From Bacillus sp. BHET2 (lineage in GTDB: Bacteria > Bacillota > Bacilli > Bacillales > Bacillaceae_B), in contig NZ_VCQN01000007.1 of assembly GCF_005938125.1 (NCBI RefSeq), positions 29,217-93,216 on the forward strand: a DNA stretch of 64,000 nucleotides, given 5' to 3'. Shown here piece by piece: positions 53,497 to 62,826 of this stretch. The position numbers and the translations under genes were made by a program. Numbering within the stretch: position 1 is the stretch's first letter; every line of letters begins with the position of its first letter. Under the pieces are notes generated by a model. It was not told the origin of the DNA, did not search any database, and worked only from the letters and a program-made list of their open reading frames with translations.

Positions 53497-54579
53497 TTAT
53501 TCTTCCTCTTCCCCGATCATCACTTCATTATCTTCTTTATGATACGATTGAAAGCTTGTAATAAGCTTCTCCAAATGTTCGAGATGTTCATCGTATTCAA
53601 AAATGGCCGAGAAAATATGAAGCAGATGGAAGTTGTGGATATTGTCGTCTTTTTTATGATGATTGACTTCCTCAAGCATGATTTTCATCAGCTCTTTACG
53701 GTGGAGACACACGTCCTGTTGAGCTTCTGATTCTGCGTTTGGATGCATCTTACCGAGAAACTTCAATAGAAGCTGTTCATGGTAAGTCAGCAAACAATCA
53801 AGTTGATTTTTAATGACACCTCGTAATTCATCAGGTAATTGAAAGATTTCATTTTCGTATCGGTTTAAACGCTTCAAGATTTCGAAGCTTCGATTTGTTG
53901 ATGAAATCATTTGTCTGAAGATAACGAGCTTTCGACTTTTCCCAATCGAATTTTTCTTGAAGTAATCACGTTCTTCTTTATAGAGAAGATATAGTTGATC
54001 GACTTTTATCAGCTTTTCTTTTATGCGTTCCAGATCTTTTTTTAACAGATGAAATTCGGTCGCATGCCTTGTGCTTAACCTGATCCACTTTAAGATTTCC
54101 TCTGTAGAATCTGATACTTTATGATAAAGCTTCGTTTCATATTTTGGTGGAAGGAAGATCAAATTTACAAAAAATGATGAGAAAACTCCGATCATAATGG
54201 TTGAGAATCGGATAAATGCGAATTGAATAAAGTCCTGATCCGTCACTTCCATGATGGCAATCATCGTCACTAACGCCAAACCGATTGTATTTTGTAGCTT
54301 TAATTTTAGAATGATAGCAATGGCAATCACGGCAGCAAGACCGACAATCAGCGGGTTGCTCCCAAATAATAGGACGAATAAAACGGCAATACCCGCACCA
54401 ATCAAGTTTGCTTGAATTTGTTCGATAATAGATAAATAAGAACGGTAAATGGTGGGCTGGACGGCAAAGACCGCTGCAATTCCAGCGAACACTGGAGACG
54501 GTATGCCTAGAAGCTGGGATACAAGTAATGCTAATACAATCGCAATTCCTGTCTTAAGGATGCGAGCACCAAGTTTCAT
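53497..54579 (-). CDS. ygaE: Aromatic acid exporter/FUSC-like membrane protein (YgaE-like)
   Basis: 360 residues: N-terminal half with about five TM segments (LGARILKTGIAIVLALLVSQLLG, FAGIAAVFAVQPTIYRSY, the ArAE_1/DUF939 motif) and a long cytosolic helical C-terminal domain with KKDLERIKEKLIKVDQLY. Related proteins export aromatic acids or are of unknown role. Neighbour of gsaB as in B. subtilis, where the gene in this place is ygaE. Confidence 0.8.
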   Translation of the reverse strand: MKLGARILKTGIAIVLALLVSQLLGIPSPVFAGIAAVFAVQPTIYRSYLSIIEQIQANLIGAGIAVLFVLLFGSNPLIVGLAAVIAIAIILKLKLQNTIGLALVTMIAIMEVTDQDFIQFAFIRFSTIMIGVFSSFFVNLIFLPPKYETKLYHKVSDSTEEILKWIRLSTRHATEFHLLKKDLERIKEKLIKVDQLYLLYKEERDYFKKNSIGKSRKLVIFRQMISSTNRSFEILKRLNRYENEIFQLPDELRGVIKNQLDCLLTYHEQLLLKFLGKMHPNAESEAQQDVCLHRKELMKIMLEEVNHHKKDDNIHNFHLLHIFSAIFEYDEHLEHLEKLITSFQSYHKEDNEVMIGEEEE

Positions 54580-54777
54580 GGAATTAGGATCCTTTCTTGT
54601 GTAACTTATTTATAAACAATACTGTACTATACATGTACTTACAAGCAATATCAATAGGCAATTTTAAATAAGTTCATACAAAATATGTACCTTTTTCGGG
54701 ATAGGCATAAACCAATCTATCTATTACAACGTCTATAGATATGTAAGATAAAGAGGGATTATTCGACAGGATAACAG

Positions 54778-54826
54778 AAAAGACTGCCCAGCCTGGGTGT
54801 GATCTCCGGTCTGGGCAGTCTTTTTG
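54778..54826 (-). terminator. Terminator of gsaB
   Basis: Arms AAAAGACTGCCCAG / CTGGGCAGTCTTTTT; 19-base loop with its own weak pairing. Confidence 0.85.
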
Positions 54827-54837
54827 TTGATATTCTT

Positions 54838-56127
54838 CTATATTAATTGTCCGAAAGCACGATCGACCGCTTTAAGGGTTTCCTGGATATCCTGTTCAGT
54901 ATGAGCCGTTGTAAGGAACCACGCTTCGTATTTGGAAGGAGCAAGATTGATTCCTTGATTCAACATCAGCTTAAAGAACTTGGCAAACATTTCGCCATCG
55001 GTTGCTTCCGCTTGATCATAGTTTTCCACTTTCTCTGTTGTGAAGTAGAGTGTAAGAGCACCCTTCAGCCTGTTGATGGAGATTGGTGTGTTATACTTTT
55101 CAGCTGCAGTCAATATACCCTTTTCGAGCATAGCCCCAAGTCGGTCTAATTCTTCGTATACTCCATCTTCTTTCAACACTTCAAGACAAGCGATCCCAGA
55201 AAGAATCGATGCTGGGTTACCTGCCATTGTTCCTGCCTGATAAGCAGGTCCTAATGGTGCCACTTGTTCCATAATTTCTTTCTTCCCGCCATATGCACCG
55301 ATAGGGAGACCACCGCCAATGATTTTTCCCAGGGCTGTTAAATCTGGTTTCACTTTTAACATGTCTTGTGCGCCGCCATACATGAAGCGGAATGCCGTGA
55401 TGACTTCATCATAAATGACAAGGGAACTGGCATTATGAGCGATGTCATTCACTTGTTCGAGGAAGCCTTCCTTTGGCTCTACAATTCCAAAGTTTCCGAC
55501 GATCGGCTCTACAAGAACCGCCGCGATTTGATCTCCCCATTTTTCCATAGCTGCCTTAAATGGTTCAATGTCGTTAAATGGGACAGTGATAACTTCCTGC
55601 GCGATGCTCTTTGGAACGCCTGCAGAATCTGGAGTCCCTAGTGTAGCAGGACCAGAACCTGCTGCGACCAAGACTAAATCTGAGTGGCCGTGGTAACAAC
55701 CTGCAAACTTGATGACTTTGTCTTTACCTGTATACGCTCTTGCCACCCTGATTGTGGTCATTACCGCTTCTGTACCTGAGTTAACGAATCGGACTTTGTC
55801 CATGTAAGGCATGGCTTCTTTGATCATTTTGGCAAACTTCACTTCATGACGGGTTGGCGTTCCATAAAGAACCCCATTTTCTGCTGCTTTCGTAATCGCC
55901 TCTGTAATATGAGGGTGGGCATGTCCGGTTATGATCGGGCCGTATGCTGCAAGGTAATCGATATATTTGTTTCCATCAACATCCCAGAAGTACGCACCCT
56001 GTCCTCTTTCCATGGCAACAGGGGAACCGCCGCCTACTCCTTTATAGGAACGAGATGGGCTGTTTACACCTCCGACAATATGTTCCAGCGCTTCTGTATG
56101 TAAAGTTTCTGATTCAGTGAATTTCAT
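54838..56127 (-). CDS. gsaB: Glutamate-1-semialdehyde 2,1-aminomutase (second copy type)
   Basis: PLP enzyme of 429 residues, as in B. subtilis GsaB, converting glutamate-1-semialdehyde into 5-aminolevulinate for tetrapyrrole synthesis. [48 protein letters not shown] and the PLP lysine in [14 protein letters not shown] are present. The main hemL copy usually sits in the hem operon elsewhere. Start ATG 56127 after CGGGAGG; the frame from 56169 was rejected. Confidence 0.93.
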   Translation of the reverse strand: MKFTESETLHTEALEHIVGGVNSPSRSYKGVGGGSPVAMERGQGAYFWDVDGNKYIDYLAAYGPIITGHAHPHITEAITKAAENGVLYGTPTRHEVKFAKMIKEAMPYMDKVRFVNSGTEAVMTTIRVARAYTGKDKVIKFAGCYHGHSDLVLVAAGSGPATLGTPDSAGVPKSIAQEVITVPFNDIEPFKAAMEKWGDQIAAVLVEPIVGNFGIVEPKEGFLEQVNDIAHNASSLVIYDEVITAFRFMYGGAQDMLKVKPDLTALGKIIGGGLPIGAYGGKKEIMEQVAPLGPAYQAGTMAGNPASILSGIACLEVLKEDGVYEELDRLGAMLEKGILTAAEKYNTPISINRLKGALTLYFTTEKVENYDQAEATDGEMFAKFFKLMLNQGINLAPSKYEAWFLTTAHTEQDIQETLKAVDRAFGQLI

Positions 56128-56330
56128 GTGTGTCCTCCCGGAAAGAATGTATTTTTCTATGTAGTACATCTTCTATTGTAGTACGGTCTTTTCCACTTTA
56201 GCAAATAGGGAATCAATGGGTACACTAATTTCAAAAGCAGACTGTTCAATTGGACATAGGTCTGTGTGGTACACTATTCTTTGTTTGTTAAAGATACACC
56301 TATACTTATTTTAATCTAGGAGGACGCAAG

Positions 56331-57341
56331 ATGAATGCAATTGAAGTGAATCATTTGCGTAAAGAATTCAAAGCTTTTTCCAGTCGTTCAGGACTTAAGG
56401 GTGCGTTTAGGGATTTGTTTACCCGTAATTATAAAATTGTTCCTGCCGTAAACGATATTTCTTTTCATGTGAAACAGGGTGAGATGGTCGGATACATTGG
56501 TGAAAATGGAGCAGGAAAGTCCACGACAATCAAAATGATGACTGGGATTTTGACCCCGACAGGAGGAGAGGTGACTGTAAACGGAATGAACCCTCATCGT
56601 GATCGTGAAAAATTCGTCCAGACCATCGGCGTAGTATTCGGTCAACGTTCACAGCTCTGGTGGGATATTGCGGTACAAGAATCCTTTCAGTTGTTGAAGA
56701 AAGTGTACAAAGTACCGGATCAACAATACAAGGAGCATATGGATCATGTGATTGAAACTTTGGACATTGCTCCGCTTCTGGACAAGCCTGTCCGTAAGCT
56801 GTCACTTGGGCAGCGAATGAGATGTGAATTAGCAGCAGCACTAGTACATAATCCGCCTTTACTCTTCCTTGATGAACCGACAATCGGATTAGATGTTCTC
56901 GTGAAGCTGAAAATTCGCCAGTTTCTAAAAGAAATCAACGAGAAATACAATACCACGATTCTATTGACAACCCATGATTTAACCGACATTGAAGCTCTAT
57001 GTGAACGTGTCGTAATGTTAGATGAAGGGAAAATCATTTACGACGGGGAACTCAGCCAGTTGAAAGAAAATTGGGGAGACCAAAAGGAAGTCGTATTTCA
57101 ATTCCTCGATGATACGTCCTTGTCTGCCTTAATTGACCTCACAAAAAATCAAAACATCTCGTGGTCTTTTGATGAGAAAAAGCAGACTTATTCAGCGGTT
57201 ACAGAAGCGGATGAAGAAATCATTTCACAGCTTATAACTAGAGTTGTTGCGAACTTTAAAGTGAAGGACATGAAGATAGAAGAAACGACCACTGAGGAGA
57301 TCATTCGGAACATTTATGAAAAAGGGGCAGTGGCAAGGTGA
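56331..57341 (+). CDS. ABC-2 type transporter ATP-binding protein
   Basis: 336 residues. Walker A GENGAGKST near residue 62, signature LSLGQRMRCELAAAL, Walker B LLFLDEPTIGLD, H-loop TTHDLTDIE, then a roughly 90-residue C-terminal regulatory part. The N-terminal segment with FSSRSGLKGAFRDLFTRNY is typical of ATPases paired with the DUF990-like ABC-2 permeases that follow. Probably an exporter; substrate unknown. ATG with AGGAGGA upstream. Confidence 0.88.
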   Translation: MNAIEVNHLRKEFKAFSSRSGLKGAFRDLFTRNYKIVPAVNDISFHVKQGEMVGYIGENGAGKSTTIKMMTGILTPTGGEVTVNGMNPHRDREKFVQTIGVVFGQRSQLWWDIAVQESFQLLKKVYKVPDQQYKEHMDHVIETLDIAPLLDKPVRKLSLGQRMRCELAAALVHNPPLLFLDEPTIGLDVLVKLKIRQFLKEINEKYNTTILLTTHDLTDIEALCERVVMLDEGKIIYDGELSQLKENWGDQKEVVFQFLDDTSLSALIDLTKNQNISWSFDEKKQTYSAVTEADEEIISQLITRVVANFKVKDMKIEETTTEEIIRNIYEKGAVAR

Positions 57342-57395
57342 GCAATGGAATAGAAGTAGTCATTCCATTCGGTAGATCATGTCAAGGAGGTTATC

Positions 57396-58187
57396 ATGGC
57401 TAAGTATATCGAAATGATTCGCATCCGATTCCTGATGATGCTAGCATATCGAACTAACTATTATAGTGGAATATTAATTTACAGTATTAATATCGGTGCC
57501 TACTATTTCTTATGGCAGGCCATCTACGGTGGGAAACAGGATATTGAAGGATTATCGATCATTCAAATGACCACTTATGTAGCTGTCTCCTGGATGGCGA
57601 GGGCATTTTACTTTAATAATATTGATAGGGAAATTGCACAAGAAATAAAAGAGGGGAAGGTGGCCGTTGAATTTATCCGACCCTATAACTACCTTGGAAT
57701 GAAAACGATGCAGGGACTGGGAGAAGGAGTGTTCAGGTTGGCGTTCTTTTCATTCCCAGGTATGATCATCGTAAGCTTGGTTTTCCCTCTTCAAATCGGT
57801 ACAGGATTTGACACGATAGGTTTATTTGCCATTTCTATCTTGTTTAGTTTCATCATTAATACTCAGATCAATTTACTGACGGGAATTACCACGTTCTTCT
57901 TATTCAATAATGATGGTTTGATCCGGGCAAAGCGGGTTGTGATCGACTTGTTCTCAGGGTTATTGCTTCCGATTCACTTCTTTCCTTTGTGGGCGCAGAA
58001 CGTGATGGAGTACTTGCCGTTTCAGAGTATCAGTTATGTTCCGAGCATGATTTTCACCAATGGATTTTCAACATCAGAAGCCTTTAATGCCATAATGATG
58101 CAAGGTATGTGGTCATTGCTTCTTCTTATACCCATTAAAGTGCTCTGGGTCATTGCAAAAAAACAAATGATTATTCAAGGAGGGTGA
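57396..58187 (+). CDS. ABC-2 family permease (first)
   Basis: 263 residues with six TM segments. MAKYIEMIRIRFLMMLAYRTNYYSG-like start: a short cytosolic helix then TM1 (MLAYRTNYYSGILIY), and a DREIAQEIKEGKVAVEFIRP motif where the loop couples to the ATPase. ATG with AAGGAGG upstream. Works with the second permease, 3 bases downstream. Confidence 0.85.
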   Translation: MAKYIEMIRIRFLMMLAYRTNYYSGILIYSINIGAYYFLWQAIYGGKQDIEGLSIIQMTTYVAVSWMARAFYFNNIDREIAQEIKEGKVAVEFIRPYNYLGMKTMQGLGEGVFRLAFFSFPGMIIVSLVFPLQIGTGFDTIGLFAISILFSFIINTQINLLTGITTFFLFNNDGLIRAKRVVIDLFSGLLLPIHFFPLWAQNVMEYLPFQSISYVPSMIFTNGFSTSEAFNAIMMQGMWSLLLLIPIKVLWVIAKKQMIIQGG

Positions 58188-58190
58188 CCG

Positions 58191-58976
58191 ATGTTTTATG
58201 TGAAGATGTTTTTTCAATACGTCGCCCAGTACATGAAGATCAGGCTGCAATATAGAGCCGACTTGATTGTCGAAATTCTATCTGATTTATTATTTCAAGC
58301 TGTGAATCTAGTATTCATTCTGGTTGTATTCGGACACACCCAGATGTTGAGTGGGTGGACCAGAGACGAAATCATTTTCATTTATGGCTTCTTCTTGGTT
58401 CCGTTTGCTCTATTTAGTTCGTTCTTCAATATATGGGATTTTAATGACAGATACGTGGTGAAGGGGGAGTTCGACAGGATTTTGACGAGACCCATCCATA
58501 GCTTATTTCAAGTGATTTTAGAGCGGATGGAGTTAGAGTCTCTTTTCGGAGTGATCACAGGAATGGCTGTCATGTTTTACGCAGGAGGCAGACTTGATAT
58601 TACGTTTGAATGGTTTGAACCGATCCTGTTCATCATTTTTGTTTTCGGGGGTGCGCTCGTTTATGCAGGGATATTTATCGCCCTTGCAAGTATTGCCTTT
58701 TGGTCTGATGCGAAAACATCTATCATGCCAATGATGTACAATATCGGGAATTATGGAAGGTACCCGGTCGATATTTATAACAATGTAATCCGGTTTGTAT
58801 TGACCTGGATTCTTCCTTTCGCATTTGTTGGCGTATATCCAGCTGCTTTTTTCCTTGAAAAGACTGAATGGTACACGTATTCGTTCCTCACTCCATTTGT
58901 CGGAATCGGATTTTTTATTTTTTCGATTGTGTTATGGAATGAAGGTGTGAAACGGTACCGAGGTGCAGGTAATTAG
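58191..58976 (+). CDS. ABC-2 family permease (second)
   Basis: 261 residues, six TM segments. The loop YVVKGEFDRILTRPIHSLFQVILERME is characteristic of DUF990/ABC-2 permeases, and MMYNIGNYGRYPVDIYNNVIRF near the C terminus is likewise conserved. ATG with AAGGAGG. Completes an ATPase-permease-permease exporter between gsaB and bcp. Confidence 0.85.
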   Translation: MFYVKMFFQYVAQYMKIRLQYRADLIVEILSDLLFQAVNLVFILVVFGHTQMLSGWTRDEIIFIYGFFLVPFALFSSFFNIWDFNDRYVVKGEFDRILTRPIHSLFQVILERMELESLFGVITGMAVMFYAGGRLDITFEWFEPILFIIFVFGGALVYAGIFIALASIAFWSDAKTSIMPMMYNIGNYGRYPVDIYNNVIRFVLTWILPFAFVGVYPAAFFLEKTEWYTYSFLTPFVGIGFFIFSIVLWNEGVKRYRGAGN

Positions 58977-59037
58977 AATGATTTAGTGAAGATAAGCGTA
59001 CATATACTAAGACAAGCGGAAAAAAGAGGGTATGTAC

Positions 59038-59442
59038 ATGCTTTATATCATTAGCTTTTTTATTCTTTTCTGTATGGTCATGAGCCTCCGCGCATTATTT
59101 TATCCTTCAAGGTGGAAAGAGCATCATGTTTCCTTTCATCATTTTCTTTTTTTGGGAATGAGCTACATTACAATTATGATCGGTTTTGGCCTATTGTTCA
59201 CCTTGCTTGAGCTCGAGGGAATTCCGATCCTTGTAGAAGAAGGGACCCCTATAGCGGGTGATTTTCTCGATCATTTTTTTACGACGATGTATTTCAGTGG
59301 CATCACCCTCTTCTCTGTAGGGTATGGAGATGTAACGCCTGTGGGGATTGGGAGAGGGATTGCCCTTATTGAATCGTGGCTTGGATATACGATTCCCGCA
59401 GCCTTTGTCGTAAAATCCTTCCTTAACTTCGAAAGCAAGTAG
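59038..59442 (+). CDS. Two-TM potassium channel family protein (second)
   Basis: 134 residues: N-terminal TM (YIISFFILFCMVMSL), second TM near 40-62, pore loop FSGITLFSVGYGDVTPVG and a last TM segment. No regulatory domain. The same SVGYGD filter as the 10185 gene, and an alike length and layout, so the two are probably paralogues. ATG 59038 has AAGAGGG 7 bases upstream; ATG 59032 is too close. Confidence 0.82.
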   Translation: MLYIISFFILFCMVMSLRALFYPSRWKEHHVSFHHFLFLGMSYITIMIGFGLLFTLLELEGIPILVEEGTPIAGDFLDHFFTTMYFSGITLFSVGYGDVTPVGIGRGIALIESWLGYTIPAAFVVKSFLNFESK

Positions 59443-59455
59443 CATATGGTTTGAG

Positions 59456-59507
59456 TTTTCCCCTCCTATTGGGTACGCTAAGGTCAGTACACAATAGGAG
59501 GGGAAAA
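59456..59507 (+). promoter_or_regulatory. 16-bp perfect hairpin sequestering the bcp ribosome binding site
   Basis: Arm TTTTCCCCTCCTATTG (59456-59471) is the exact complement of CAATAGGAGGGGAAAA (59492-59507), which contains the bcp site AGGAGGGG and ends 1 base before its ATG. Loop of 20 bases. Confidence 0.85.
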
Positions 59508-59508
59508 T

Positions 59509-59973
59509 ATGACAGTTGATCAAAAAGCGCCTGAATTCGAACTACTTGCAAGCAATGGAGAAAAAGTGAAGCTTTCAGATTATCAAGGAAGAAATGTAGT
59601 CCTTTATTTTTACCCGAAGGACATGACGCCTGGCTGCACAACAGAAGCGTGTGATTTCAGGGATCAGCACGAGAGCTTTGAAGATCTTGATGCTGTTATC
59701 CTTGGAGTGAGTCCGGATCCAGTTGATAAACATGAAAAATTTGTAGACAAACATGGACTGCCGTTCCTGCTTCTTGTTGATGAAGATCATAAGGTGGCAG
59801 AGGAATACGGCGTGTGGAAGCTGAAGAAAAACTTCGGGAAAGAATACATGGGGATCGAGCGTTCCACCTTCATCATCGATAAAGAAGGGAACTTATCAAA
59901 GGAGTGGAGAAAGGTGAAAGTGAAGGGACATGTGGAAGAAGCTCTCGAGTATATTAAGGAGAATCTTTCATAA
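59509..59973 (+). CDS. bcp: Thioredoxin-dependent peroxiredoxin (BCP/PrxQ)
   Basis: 154-residue cytosolic thiol peroxidase. Peroxidatic Cys in KDMTPGCTTEACDFRD with the resolving Cys five residues on, the PrxQ pattern; GVSPDPVDKHEKFVDKHGLPFLLL and STFIIDKEGN follow. Reduces hydroperoxides with thioredoxin. Its ribosome binding site is wholly inside a long hairpin. No PerR box noticed upstream. Neighbour of perR. Confidence 0.93.
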   Translation: MTVDQKAPEFELLASNGEKVKLSDYQGRNVVLYFYPKDMTPGCTTEACDFRDQHESFEDLDAVILGVSPDPVDKHEKFVDKHGLPFLLLVDEDHKVAEEYGVWKLKKNFGKEYMGIERSTFIIDKEGNLSKEWRKVKVKGHVEEALEYIKENLS

Positions 59974-60006
59974 GCCTATTTTCAAGCCTATTTTAACTCG
60001 TGTGAG

Positions 60007-60119
60007 GCTTTTGTCCATTCACAAAAGCCGTATGGACATATAGTAAGAGTAGGGCAACCTCCTCAAAAAGTCAGTCTCATCCGTTTAGCAGGATCGACCA
60101 GGTCGATCCTCTTTTTTTA
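60007..60119 (+). terminator. Two hairpins after bcp
   Basis: GGCTTTTGT / ACAAAAGCC near 60007-60030, and AGGATCGAC / GTCGATCCT at 60090-60110 followed by CTTTTTTT. The second is a clear terminator. Confidence 0.78.
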
Positions 60120-60198
60120 TGCGCAAATGTGGTTAATACTAGGGAGGGATCTCGTCTATATGGTAAAATAATGGGCAATAGGGACGGGAGGCAACCTC

Positions 60199-61149
60199 AT
60201 GAAAATCATTAGTACATTTCATCCTAAGGAAGAATTTATGTCAGACTTGAAGAATAGCTTTCCGCAGGTTGAATTTCTCTTTTATAAAAATATCCGTGAA
60301 GCAGAAAGAGAGCTTCCAAACGGAGAAGTGATTGTAACAATGGGGGAAGATTTAACGAGTGATCATATAAACATGAGTCATAAATGTAAATGGATCATGG
60401 TCACCTCGGCAGGTTTAGAAAAGATGCCATTCGAAGCCATCGGGAAGAAAGGTATATTCGTAACCAATGCAAGAGGGATCCATAAAACTCCGATGGCGGA
60501 ATTTACAATTGGACTAATGCTTCAGCATGCGAAACAACTTCAAACTGTATGGAAACAGGAGAGAGATGCCCTTTGGAGTAGGAGACTTCCTACCTCAGAG
60601 ATTTATCAAGCAACTCTTCTTATATTGGGGGCAGGTGCCATCGGAGGGGAAATCGCCCGCCTTGCACAAGCGTTTCAAATGAAGGTGATTGGTGTGAACT
60701 CTACAGGGGAAACAAGAGAATATTTCGATAGAATGTTGACCTTGGAAACATTTAGAGACCAGTTGCCAGACGCCGATTATATCGTATCTGTATTACCGAG
60801 CACTGAGGAAACGAAACACATCTTAACCGTTGACCATTTTGAGCAAATGAAAGAAACAGCTGTTTTTATCAACATTGGGCGAGGCGACCTGGTAGAGGAA
60901 TCCGTTATCCTTGAAGCCACTGAAAAGAAGTTAATCGGTCATATATATCTTGATGTGTTTGATAAAGAGCCACTCCCTAAAGAGCATCCGTTTTGGAAAG
61001 CTGAAGGAATAACCGTGACACCTCACCTATCAAGCATCACATCAGAATATATGCCTAGAGCATTTGATATTTTTAAGAAGAATTTATCTACATACAGTGA
61101 AAATAGGGAAAACTTTATTAACGTGATTGATATAGAGAGGGGATATTAG
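60199..61149 (+). CDS. D-2-hydroxyacid dehydrogenase (NAD-dependent)
   Basis: 316 residues. Rossmann motif ILGAGAIGGEIARLAQAF, PMAEFTIGLMLQHAK, VLPSTEETKHILTVDHFEQM, INIGRGDLVEE with the catalytic Arg region and DVFDKEPLP followed by VTPHLSS with the acid-base His. Reduces a 2-oxoacid or oxidises a D-2-hydroxyacid; substrate unknown. ATG with ACGGGAGG. Its stop is 1 base before the next start, so the two are coupled. Confidence 0.88.
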   Translation: MKIISTFHPKEEFMSDLKNSFPQVEFLFYKNIREAERELPNGEVIVTMGEDLTSDHINMSHKCKWIMVTSAGLEKMPFEAIGKKGIFVTNARGIHKTPMAEFTIGLMLQHAKQLQTVWKQERDALWSRRLPTSEIYQATLLILGAGAIGGEIARLAQAFQMKVIGVNSTGETREYFDRMLTLETFRDQLPDADYIVSVLPSTEETKHILTVDHFEQMKETAVFINIGRGDLVEESVILEATEKKLIGHIYLDVFDKEPLPKEHPFWKAEGITVTPHLSSITSEYMPRAFDIFKKNLSTYSENRENFINVIDIERGY

Positions 61150-61150
61150 T

Positions 61151-61699
61151 ATGAAAATTTATACGAAAACGGGAGACAAAGGAACCACCTCATTGGTATA
61201 CGGTACGCGCGTTTCCAAAAAAGATCAGCGCGTGGAAGCTTATGGAACATGCGATGAAGCAAATTCTATGATTGGTTTAGGTCTAAGTTACATCAAATCC
61301 GAATATTTTGATGGGAAAGAACAATTCGAGGGATTTTTTCATAAGGTGCAAACGATTCTGTTTCATGTTGGAGCGGAACTGGCTACTCCTTTAGGGAAAG
61401 AGGTAAAGTGGAAACTAGAAGATTTACATATAAAGGAATTAGAAGAACAAATCGATTTTCTCGATGGATCACTCTCCCCACTTAGTAATTTTATTCTTCC
61501 CGGAGGTCACCCGTCTGGAGCAGCACTTCATACAGCCCGGACAATTGTAAGAAGAGCCGAAAGGGAAGCTGTCGGGATTGATGAAGAGATTAATCCATTG
61601 GTCATGTCTTATTTGAACCGACTCTCCGATTACCTTTTCGTTGCCGGACGTTACATCAACCAGCAGCTGGGGGAAAAGGAACAAAACTTACATGAGTGA
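61151..61699 (+). CDS. Cob(I)alamin adenosyltransferase, PduO type
   Basis: 182 residues. N-terminal KIYTKTGDKGTTSLVYGTRVSK, the ATP-binding motif of PduO-type enzymes; YGTCDEANSMIGLG; and FILPGGHPSGAALHTARTIVRRAER with the conserved Arg/Glu pair. Makes adenosylcobalamin from cob(I)alamin and ATP. B. subtilis YvqK is of this type. Directly behind the dehydrogenase gene and about 90 bases before perR. Confidence 0.92.
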   Translation: MKIYTKTGDKGTTSLVYGTRVSKKDQRVEAYGTCDEANSMIGLGLSYIKSEYFDGKEQFEGFFHKVQTILFHVGAELATPLGKEVKWKLEDLHIKELEEQIDFLDGSLSPLSNFILPGGHPSGAALHTARTIVRRAEREAVGIDEEINPLVMSYLNRLSDYLFVAGRYINQQLGEKEQNLHE

Positions 61700-61744
61700 A
61701 CAGTGAGAAAGATTGACAAAAGGGACCGTTGATTAGTACACTAT

Positions 61745-61759
61745 TTATAAAGATTATAA
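61745..61759. promoter_or_regulatory. PerR box upstream of perR
   Basis: TTATAAAGATTATAA matches the Per box TTATAATNATTATAA at 14 of 15 positions, about 34 bases before the perR start, implying autoregulation. Confidence 0.85.
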
Positions 61760-61792
61760 AATAATAATTCTTATGAAAAGAGGTGCATGACG

Positions 61793-62233
61793 ATGTCTGA
61801 AGAAGGACAATTAAAAGAAGCGATTTCGACATTGAAGGAAACGGGAGTCCGTATCACTCCTCAACGTCATGCGATATTAGAGTATCTCATTGATTCAATG
61901 GCCCATCCAACTGCTGATGACATATATAAAGCACTCGAAGGTAAATTCCCTAACATGAGTGTGGCGACTGTATACAATAACTTACGAGTATTTCGTGAAG
62001 TAGGATTAGTGAAAGAGTTGACATATGGTGATGCCTCTAGTCGCTTCGACTTTGTGACGACGGATCATTATCATGTCATCTGTGATGACTGTGGGAAAAT
62101 CGTCGACTTTCATTATCCTGGTCTGGACGAAGTGGAACACCTCGCTTCCCATGTAACGGGATTTAAAGTGAGCAACCACCGTATGGAAATATACGGAACC
62201 TGCTCTGAATGCTCTACGAAAGAAACACACTAG
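61793..62233 (+). CDS. perR: Peroxide-responsive repressor PerR (Fur family)
   Basis: 146 residues. The HTH region [21 protein letters not shown] and [21 protein letters not shown] and the near identity of [35 protein letters not shown] with B. subtilis PerR. Zinc Cys pairs CDDC and CSEC; the metal-oxidised His38 lies in SMAHPTADD. Represses peroxide-defence genes with Fe or Mn bound. Start ATG 61793 after AAGAGGTG; ATG 61787 is too near that site. A Per box lies upstream. Confidence 0.95.
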   Translation: MSEEGQLKEAISTLKETGVRITPQRHAILEYLIDSMAHPTADDIYKALEGKFPNMSVATVYNNLRVFREVGLVKELTYGDASSRFDFVTTDHYHVICDDCGKIVDFHYPGLDEVEHLASHVTGFKVSNHRMEIYGTCSECSTKETH

Positions 62234-62235
62234 TT

Positions 62236-62312
62236 GAGAATGGTTCTGAATTCAGAACCATTCTTTTATTTTGATAGGGATGAAAAAAGACCTTCAGCTG
62301 AAGGTCTTTTTT
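62236..62312. terminator. Pair of palindromic terminators between perR and ygzB
   Basis: AGAATGGTTCTGA-centred palindrome at 62236-62263 with a TTTTATTTT tail (perR), and the 30-base perfect palindrome AAAAAAGACCTTCAG / CTGAAGGTCTTTTTT at 62283-62312 (both directions). Confidence 0.9.
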
Positions 62313-62321
62313 CATGGAGAT

Positions 62322-62672
62322 TTATCTTTTCTTTTTATTGTAGTCTTCATTAAACGCTTCGCCTTCAAGATTCGGGTCAAGAGTAAGAGGTTCATTGCAA
62401 TACATACACATGTCTACACGTCCTAGTACCTTGGTGACCTTTCCACAATTAGGGCATGTCACCTGAACAGCCTTAGTGGATAGCATCCCAATCCAGAAGT
62501 AGACAACTGTGCTTCCGATAATCCCTAAAAAACCCAGCAACATAAATGTTGTCATAACCCACGGATGTTCTCTAAAGTATATACCTACGTACATAATGAT
62601 GAAGCCGATGAAAACTAAACTTAAGGCAAACGTACGGATTTTATTGATTTTACTCGAGTAATTTTTAGCCAT
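62322..62672 (-). CDS. ygzB: YgzB family membrane protein with zinc ribbon
   Basis: 116 residues: two TM segments (about 12-32 and 40-62), then a C-terminal zinc-ribbon-like part with CPNCGK and CMYCNEP, and ending [10 protein letters not shown]. Near-identical layout to B. subtilis YgzB (117 residues), also next to perR. Function unknown. ATG with AGGAGGGA upstream. Confidence 0.92.
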   Translation of the reverse strand: MAKNYSSKINKIRTFALSLVFIGFIIMYVGIYFREHPWVMTTFMLLGFLGIIGSTVVYFWIGMLSTKAVQVTCPNCGKVTKVLGRVDMCMYCNEPLTLDPNLEGEAFNEDYNKKKR

Positions 62673-62826
62673 TTGTTTGTCCCTCCTAAAAAAATACTAT
62701 ACCATATTTGTTGTAAGAAGAGGGATACGAAACCATTTTGTCGAAAAATGACTATAATAAGAGAAGGAAATCCCCTATGAATGTCGAATTAGTAACCAAC
62801 CAATGAGTGATGTGGAGGAGTATGAA

